Shown here in pieces: positions 5,617 through 10,667 of a stretch of 10,667 nucleotides of DNA. How positions within the stretch are numbered: the stretch's first letter is position 1; every line of letters begins with the position of its first letter. Both the position numbers and the translations under genes were made by a program. Source of the DNA: an uncultured Christensenella sp. (GTDB lineage Bacteria; Bacillota; Clostridia; Christensenellales; DTU072); NCBI GenBank assembly GCA_905210905.1, contig CAJLYQ010000063.1, positions 1 to 10,667 on the forward strand, in the 5' to 3' direction. The notes beneath the pieces are model-generated. The model did not search any database and was not told where the DNA came from. It worked only from the letters and a program-made list of their open reading frames with translations.

Positions 5617-6090
5617 ATGAACAAGCAGATTTTCCGTAAAAAGAGCGTTGACAGAATGTCCTCGCCCGAACAGTTGAACGATTACATAAAGGTCACCAAC
5701 CCCGGCGTGTGGATGGCACTCGCGGCGATCGTGATCCTGCTCGTCGGCGTTTGCGTTTGGGGCGTTTTCGGTAAACTTGAAACAAAGCTGTCGGTTGCGG
5801 CGGTAAGCCGGGACGGACAGACGGTGCTGTATGTTAAAGAGGACAATTTATCATCCGTAAAGGAAAATATGAGCGTTTACATAGGCGATGGGACTTATAA
5901 AGTCACATCGGTGAGCTCGCAACCTGTGTCGGTTACCGAAGAAATAAGCGAATACGCAAGGCACACAGGAGGGTTGAGCATTGGAGAATGGGTATACGTC
6001 GTGCAAATTGACGGAAATATTCCGGACGGAGCGTATCGGGCGCAGATCGTTACCGACAGCGTGTCCCCCTTGTATTTTGTATTTAATTGA
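5617..6090 (+). CDS. NHLM-type bacteriocin export protein, short HlyD-like
   Basis: A 157-residue membrane-anchored accessory protein. It opens with a charged cytoplasmic stretch (IFRKKSVDRMSSPEQLNDYI, residues 5-24) typical of the secretion proteins that accompany Nif11/nitrile-hydratase-leader peptide exporters. One membrane helix follows (about 31-52). The outer part is small and beta-rich, with VSRDGQTVLYVKEDNLSSV and a terminal segment GAYRAQIVTDSVSPLYFVF resembling a HlyD-type barrel. It is much shorter than classical HlyD/MFP proteins and lacks their long coiled-coil hairpin, as expected of an envelope without an outer membrane. The ATG at 5617 follows an AGAGAG-rich leader. The stop at 6088-6090 is 8 bp before the transporter start, which implies translational coupling and joint assembly. 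Identification is from the N-terminal pattern plus neighbours. Confidence 0.8.
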   Translation: MNKQIFRKKSVDRMSSPEQLNDYIKVTNPGVWMALAAIVILLVGVCVWGVFGKLETKLSVAAVSRDGQTVLYVKEDNLSSVKENMSVYIGDGTYKVTSVSSQPVSVTEEISEYARHTGGLSIGEWVYVVQIDGNIPDGAYRAQIVTDSVSPLYFVFN

Positions 6091-6098
6091 GGCGGCGT

Positions 6099-8279
6099 AT
6101 GGAAAACAAAAAGCAGAAAATCAAGCAACCGCTCACAAAAGGTGTAGCGAAAGTACCCGTCGTCATGCAGATGGAAGCGCTGGAGTGCGGCGCGGCGTCA
6201 CTTGCTATGATTTGCGCTTATTACGATAAATGGATACCGCTGGAACAGATAAGACTTGACTGCGGCGTATCGAGGGACGGAGCGAACGCAAAAAATATTC
6301 TCGTTGCCGCCCGAAACTACGGCTTTACCGCCAAAGGGTACCGATACGAGCCGGACGATCTGAAAAAATACGGGAAATTTCCGTGTATCATTCACTGGAA
6401 TTTCAATCATTTCGTCGTGCTTGACGGATTCAAAGGGAAAAAAGCCGTAATAAACGACCCTGCGAAGGGAAGTTATACCGTTTCGATGGAAACTTTCGAT
6501 CGGTCGTTTACGGGCATATGCCTGATGTTTGAACCGAACGAAGAATTCGCGCCGTCGGGTAAAAGAAAAAGCGTTCTTTCGTTTGCGATAAGCCGCCTGC
6601 GCGGAGCGAAAACCGCAGTTGCATTCGTAGTGTTCACGATGCTGATTTCCGCGCTGATCGGTATTATTACGCCGGCGTTTTCCCGCATTTTTATGGATAG
6701 ACTGCTTACGAAAGAAAGCCCGGAATGGTTTTATCCATTTATGATTGCGCTGTCCGTTATGTCCGCATTGCAGTTGATAATAGCGGCGCTTGAAACCTAT
6801 TACAGCAACAGAATCAACGGCAAACTCGCAAGCGTCGGCAGCAGCACTTTTCTTTGGAAAGTTCTGCATTTGCCGATGGAATTTTTCTCGCAACGTCTGG
6901 CGGGCGATATCCAGGGCAGACAGGGCTCTAACGCAGGCATAGCCAACAGCGTGGTCAATACCTTCGCGCCTCTTGCATTAAACGCGATCATGATGGTGTT
7001 TTATCTCGTTGTTATGATACGGTACAGCTGGATTCTAACGCTTGTAGGCCTTTCGTCGCTCGTCATCAATGCGTGGATGTCGCGTATCATTTCCCAAAAG
7101 CGCATCAACATTACGCGCGTTTCGATGCGTGATGCGGGAAAGCTGGCAGGCGCAACAGTCGCCGGTGTGGAAATGATAGAGACTATCAAAGCAAGCGGTG
7201 CGGAAAACGGATTTTTCGAAAGATGGGCAGGCTATCAGGCGAGTGTCAATGCGCAGAAGGTCAAGTACGCAAAGATAAATCAGTATCTCGGAATGATACC
7301 TTCCGTCGTTTCAACAATAACGGGTATCGTCGTGCTGACGCTGGGCGTATGGTTTGCGATGGAAGGAACTTTTACCGTCGGTATGATCATGGCGTTTCAG
7401 GGAATGCTTTCTTCCTTCAGTGCACCGGCTACAACCTTTATATCCGCAGGGCAGACCATACAGGAGATGCGCACGCAGATGGAACGGATCGACGACGTTA
7501 TGCTTTATCGCGACGACGAGTGCTACAAGGCGCAAGGGAAAGAAGATCATCTTACCAAACTGAAAGGGAATATCGAACTGAAAAACGTAACGTTCGGCTA
7601 TTCGCGGCTTTCCAAACCTGTCATAAAGGATTTTTCTCTTAACGTAAAACCGGGGGAAAGGGTTGCCCTTGTAGGCTCTTCGGGTTGCGGAAAATCGACG
7701 ATATCCAAACTCGTGTCGGGGCTGTATCAGCCTTGGAACGGGGAAATTCTTTACGACGGAAAACCGCTCTCCGAAGTGGATCGCGACGTGTTTACGGGTT
7801 CGCTTGCCGTTGTGGATCAGGAAATTACTCTGTTTGAAGATACCGTTGCAAACAATATAAAAATGTGGGACGATTCGATAGAAGACTTTGAAATGATTAT
7901 GGCGGCACGGGACGCGCAGATGCACGAAGAGATCATGCGCCGCGACGGCGGTTATAATTGTCGCATTGCCGAAGGCGGCAAGGATTTTTCGGGCGGACAA
8001 AGGCAAAGGCTGGAAATTGCAAGAGTTCTCGCAAAAGATCCTACTATCGTCATTTTAGACGAGGCGACGAGCGCGCTCGACGCAAAAACCGAGTTCGACG
8101 TCGTAAATGCGATAAAAGACAGGGGGATAACCTGTATCGTCGTGGCGCACAGACTTTCCACCGTGCGCGATTGCGATAAAATCATCGTTCTTGACGACGG
8201 CGTCGCAGTTGAACAGGGTGCGCACGAGGAACTATATGCAAAAGGCGGTATATACGCTCGGCTTATTTCCAACGATTAA
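6099..8279 (+). CDS. Peptidase-containing ABC transporter (PCAT, C39) for leader-peptide RiPP export
   Basis: A 726-residue inner-membrane exporter that removes a leader peptide while pumping out its cargo. The N-terminal C39 cysteine protease (about 18-145) has its triad in view: C30 in LECGAASLAM, H104 in FNHFVVLDG and D120 in INDPAKG. Membrane helices span about 171-455. The ATPase domain has Walker A at 526-534 (GSSGCGKST), signature SGGQ at 631-634, Walker B ending D654-E655 and the switch histidine H684, so it should be active. I chose the ATG at 6099 because GAGG lies about 6 bp ahead; a TTG at 6087 would overlap the previous gene and add four residues. Expected substrates are peptides with a double-Gly-type site after a Nif11-like leader, matching the gene at the end of the window. 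The family is the NHLM/NHLP-type exporter with peptidase. Confidence 0.92.
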   Translation: MENKKQKIKQPLTKGVAKVPVVMQMEALECGAASLAMICAYYDKWIPLEQIRLDCGVSRDGANAKNILVAARNYGFTAKGYRYEPDDLKKYGKFPCIIHWNFNHFVVLDGFKGKKAVINDPAKGSYTVSMETFDRSFTGICLMFEPNEEFAPSGKRKSVLSFAISRLRGAKTAVAFVVFTMLISALIGIITPAFSRIFMDRLLTKESPEWFYPFMIALSVMSALQLIIAALETYYSNRINGKLASVGSSTFLWKVLHLPMEFFSQRLAGDIQGRQGSNAGIANSVVNTFAPLALNAIMMVFYLVVMIRYSWILTLVGLSSLVINAWMSRIISQKRINITRVSMRDAGKLAGATVAGVEMIETIKASGAENGFFERWAGYQASVNAQKVKYAKINQYLGMIPSVVSTITGIVVLTLGVWFAMEGTFTVGMIMAFQGMLSSFSAPATTFISAGQTIQEMRTQMERIDDVMLYRDDECYKAQGKEDHLTKLKGNIELKNVTFGYSRLSKPVIKDFSLNVKPGERVALVGSSGCGKSTISKLVSGLYQPWNGEILYDGKPLSEVDRDVFTGSLAVVDQEITLFEDTVANNIKMWDDSIEDFEMIMAARDAQMHEEIMRRDGGYNCRIAEGGKDFSGGQRQRLEIARVLAKDPTIVILDEATSALDAKTEFDVVNAIKDRGITCIVVAHRLSTVRDCDKIIVLDDGVAVEQGAHEELYAKGGIYARLISND

Positions 8280-8290
8280 AGGAGTAGCGT

Positions 8291-10468
8291 ATGGGATGGT
8301 TTGAAGAACAGATAAAACTACGGAGCGAAAAGGACGGGGAAGTGCTTGACGAGGCGTTAAAAAACGTTTCCGCCATAATAGAAGGGAAAAAGCGTCGGTC
8401 GTTCAGCGACGACAGGGAAAAGATAAAAAGCGCGCTTGACGAGGTTCTGGCTTATTACGGAGTACGTCCCCGCGATATTCCGCACGACGTGAAAGAGGTT
8501 AACGACCAGATTGAATATTCGTGTCGCCAAAGCGGCATTATGTACCGCTCGGTAAAACTTGAAAAAGGATGGTATCGCGACGCAGCCGGCGCTATGCTCG
8601 GAAGATTAAAATCCGGCGAGGTCGTGGCGCTTCTGCCCAATAAACTCGGAAGATACGTCTTTTTCAATCCGAATACGCAAAAAAGAGTAAAACTTAATCG
8701 CAAAACGCAAGAATGGTTTGAGGAAGACGCGTATTGTTTTTATAAGCCTTTTCCGCTTAAAAAAATCGGCATACGCGATTTAATAAAATATATTTTTTCA
8801 ACAATAGACGTTTCCGTGATTGTATACATCGTTGCGATCACGCTCTTCGCGACTCTCGTCGGCATGATAACGCCTAAAATAACGAAAATACTGTTTTCCG
8901 ACGTGCTTGAAAGCAAAAGTCTGCAACTGCTATTGTCGGTTGCGTCTTTCTATGTTTGCACGAGTCTTAGCTTGTTGCTGATACGAGGCATAAAGTCGTT
9001 GCTGATGAACAGAGTAAGCATACAAATGGACGTTTCCGTGCAAGCGGCTACGATGGCAAGGGTTCTGTCTCTGCCGCCGAACTTTTTCAAACACTACAGT
9101 TCCGGCGAGATTACGTCAAGAGCGCAGAGCGTCAATTCTTTATGCACGTCGCTCGTGCAGACGTTTCTTTCTACCGGTCTTACGTCGTTGTTTTCGCTTT
9201 TGTACATAACGCAGGTTTTCGTATATGCGAAAGAACTCGTCGTTCCCGCCTTGTGCGTCACGATTGCAACGCTTGTTTTTTCCGTTGTCAGTTCGTTAGC
9301 GCAAATGAAAATCAGTAAAAAGCAGATGGAACTTTCCGGCAAGATGAGCGGGATGACCTATCAGATCATAACGGGCGTACAGAAGATCAAGCTTTCCGGT
9401 AGCGAGAAGAGAGTATTCGCCCGTTGGCTGAATTATTATAGCGAAGAAGCCAAACTGACGTACAATCCGCCCAAATTCTTGCTGTTTAACGGCGTTATAT
9501 CGACCGCTATTTCTCTTGTAGGGACGATTGTGATGTACTTTTTTGCAGTGAAAAGCAACGTATCCGTTGCGGACTATACGGCGTTCAATTCTGCTTACGG
9601 CATGCTTTCGGGTGCGCTTATGAGCGTTGCGGGCATAGCGCTTACGGCGGCGAGAATAAAACCCGTGTTTGAAATGGCAAAGCCGATCATGGACGCCGAG
9701 CCGGAAATATCCGAGGGAAAGCAGACTGTAACAAAAATTTCGGGCGGTATCGAACTGAGCCACGTCAACTTTCGCTATGACGTAAACTCTCCGCTTGTCG
9801 TTGACGATCTCAGTTTGAAGATACGTCCCGGTCAGTACGTTGCCGTAGTCGGGAAAACAGGGTGCGGCAAATCAACGCTTCTCAGGCTGTTACTCGGTTT
9901 TGAAAAACCGCAAAAGGGCGCGATCTATTACGACGGAAAGGATTTAGAGACTCTTGATTTACGGGCTCTCAGGAAAAAAATCGGCGTGGTTACGCAAAAC
10001 GGCAAACTGTTTCAGGGAGATATCTATTCCAACATCGTCATATCCGCTCCGTATCTCTCGGTAGACGACGCGTGGAAAGCGGCGGAAATTGCCGATATTG
10101 CGGAAGATATCCGGCGTATGCCGATGGGTATGCACACCGTTATTTCCGAGGGTGCGGGCGGTATTTCGGGCGGGCAGAAACAGCGGCTGATGATAGCGCG
10201 CGCGGTTGCGCCCAATCCCAAGGTTTTAATGTTTGACGAGGCGACGAGCGCACTCGATAATATCACGCAGAAAAAGGTATCCGAAGCGCTCGACGGCTTA
10301 AAATGTACCCGTATCGTCATCGCTCATCGTCTTTCTACTATAAAGCAATGCGACAGAATCATTGTTTTAGACGGCGGAAAAATCATCGAGGACGGTACAT
10401 ATGACGAACTGATCGCAAAGAAAGGCAATTTTTATGAGCTTGTGGAACGGCAACGGCTTGACAAATAA
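8291..10468 (+). CDS. NHLM-type bacteriocin ABC exporter with non-peptidase N-terminal domain
   Basis: A 725-residue ABC transporter that normally accompanies the C39 transporter in NHLM-type export systems. Residues 1-165 are soluble and contain no C39 triad; the segment GRLKSGEVVALLPNKLGRYV (104-123), followed by a strand-rich stretch, looks like a substrate- or partner-binding module. Six membrane helices are expected from about 172 to 460. The ATPase domain is complete: Walker A 521-529 (GKTGCGKST), signature SGGQ 626-629, Walker B ending D649-E650, and switch histidine H679. The gene follows the PCAT stop by 11 bp with a strong AAAGGAG site that overlaps that stop codon. It may form a heterodimer with the PCAT or act as a separate exporter; the sequence does not decide this. 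Confidence 0.9.
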   Translation: MGWFEEQIKLRSEKDGEVLDEALKNVSAIIEGKKRRSFSDDREKIKSALDEVLAYYGVRPRDIPHDVKEVNDQIEYSCRQSGIMYRSVKLEKGWYRDAAGAMLGRLKSGEVVALLPNKLGRYVFFNPNTQKRVKLNRKTQEWFEEDAYCFYKPFPLKKIGIRDLIKYIFSTIDVSVIVYIVAITLFATLVGMITPKITKILFSDVLESKSLQLLLSVASFYVCTSLSLLLIRGIKSLLMNRVSIQMDVSVQAATMARVLSLPPNFFKHYSSGEITSRAQSVNSLCTSLVQTFLSTGLTSLFSLLYITQVFVYAKELVVPALCVTIATLVFSVVSSLAQMKISKKQMELSGKMSGMTYQIITGVQKIKLSGSEKRVFARWLNYYSEEAKLTYNPPKFLLFNGVISTAISLVGTIVMYFFAVKSNVSVADYTAFNSAYGMLSGALMSVAGIALTAARIKPVFEMAKPIMDAEPEISEGKQTVTKISGGIELSHVNFRYDVNSPLVVDDLSLKIRPGQYVAVVGKTGCGKSTLLRLLLGFEKPQKGAIYYDGKDLETLDLRALRKKIGVVTQNGKLFQGDIYSNIVISAPYLSVDDAWKAAEIADIAEDIRRMPMGMHTVISEGAGGISGGQKQRLMIARAVAPNPKVLMFDEATSALDNITQKKVSEALDGLKCTRIVIAHRLSTIKQCDRIIVLDGGKIIEDGTYDELIAKKGNFYELVERQRLDK

Positions 10469-10473
10469 AAATA

Positions 10474-10504
10474 TTTGCAAAAAAATCAATTAATTTTTTG
10501 CAAA
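10474..10504 (+). other. AT-rich inverted repeat between exporter and precursor gene
   Basis: TTTGCAAAAAA (10474-10484) is perfectly complementary to TTTTTTGCAAA (10494-10504) with a nine-base loop. It begins five bases after the exporter stop. No T run follows the stem, so it is a weak terminator at best. It covers the -35-like element below, which makes an operator or attenuator role possible. Confidence 0.65.
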
Positions 10505-10526
10505 ACCGGAAAATCGACAGTATAAA
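10498..10526 (+). promoter_or_regulatory. Probable separate promoter for the precursor peptide gene
   Basis: TTGCAA (10498-10503) and TATAAA (10521-10526) are spaced by 17 bp and lie about 70 bp upstream of the precursor start. Four of six -35 bases and five of six -10 bases match consensus. A dedicated promoter would allow the peptide to be made in excess of its transporter, as is common for RiPP precursors. Confidence 0.5.
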
Positions 10527-10594
10527 TAAGTGAAAGACGATTTGAGAAAACACAAAGCGTCGTTCATATAAAAATTATATTCGGAGGTATTAGA

Positions 10595-10667
10595 ATGAAC
10601 ATCTCAAAAGAGCTTTTAGAAAAGGCAAAAACAGCAAAAACGGCAGAAGAACTGATTGAAATGGCAA
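10595..10667 (+). CDS. Nif11-like leader RiPP precursor peptide, partial at window edge
   Basis: Only the first 24 codons are inside the window. They read MNISKELLEKAKTAKTAEEL and continue IEMA. The amphipathic helix rich in Lys, Ala, Glu and Leu, with the AKTAEELIEMA pattern, matches the start of Nif11-like leader peptides of Clostridia, which end in a Gly-Gly-type cleavage site before a variable core. A GGAGG box (10583-10587) sits seven bases before the ATG, a strong site suited to high expression. Its location right after a C39 exporter cassette supports the role of exported precursor. The core, which would define the product, is beyond the edge, so I cannot say whether it bears Cys, Ser/Thr or other modifiable residues. 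Confidence 0.8.
   Translation, partial: MNISKELLEKAKTAKTAEELIEMA

Overview
The window looks like a chromosome segment from a low-to-mid GC anaerobic Firmicute (Clostridia-type, plausibly a gut commensal). The basis is a set of consensus sigma-A promoters and strong AGGAG ribosome binding sites, a PerR/rubrerythrin/rubredoxin oxygen-defence operon typical of strict anaerobes, and a Nif11/NHLM-type peptide exporter of the kind found in gut Clostridia. No 16S or other taxonomic marker is present, so the taxonomic placement is inference.

Layout. Positions 1-50 hold the terminator of an upstream gene outside the window. Positions 50-2000 are a graveyard: a tRNA T-arm-like scrap, a strong promoter driving a broken WYL-type regulator whose 3' part has been replaced by the tail of a Cro/CI-type regulator, a repeat region able to form alternative hairpins followed by two tandem terminators, and a 5'-truncated, frameshifted IS3-family transposase on the minus strand. 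Positions 2058-4476 are a tidy operon: a consensus promoter, perR, rubrerythrin, a flavin reductase-rubredoxin fusion (Hrb-like) overlapping the rubrerythrin stop codon, and an unusual 6-pyruvoyl-tetrahydropterin-synthase-family protein with a C-terminal zinc ribbon and no catalytic cysteine at the usual place. A strong terminator ends it. Positions 4477-4915 are non-coding and carry a perfect 15-bp inverted repeat, two more tRNA T-arm-like scraps and a tandem 11-bp repeat, suggesting old integration events.

Positions 4916-10667 are the most interesting part. Two small overlapping ORFs (a permease-like fragment and a stand-alone degenerate receiver domain) precede a RiPP export cassette: a short HlyD-like membrane-anchored protein, a C39-peptidase/permease/ATPase transporter (PCAT) with intact catalytic Cys-His-Asp and ATPase motifs, and a second ABC exporter whose N-terminal domain is not a recognisable peptidase. 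After a 126-bp gap with its own promoter-like elements overlapping an inverted repeat, the window ends inside the first 24 codons of a Nif11-like leader peptide gene, the probable substrate. The inferred logic is that precursor peptides carrying this leader are cut by the C39 domain while being exported through the two ABC proteins and the HlyD-like partner. No modifying enzyme is visible, so the chemical class of the final product is unknown from this window.
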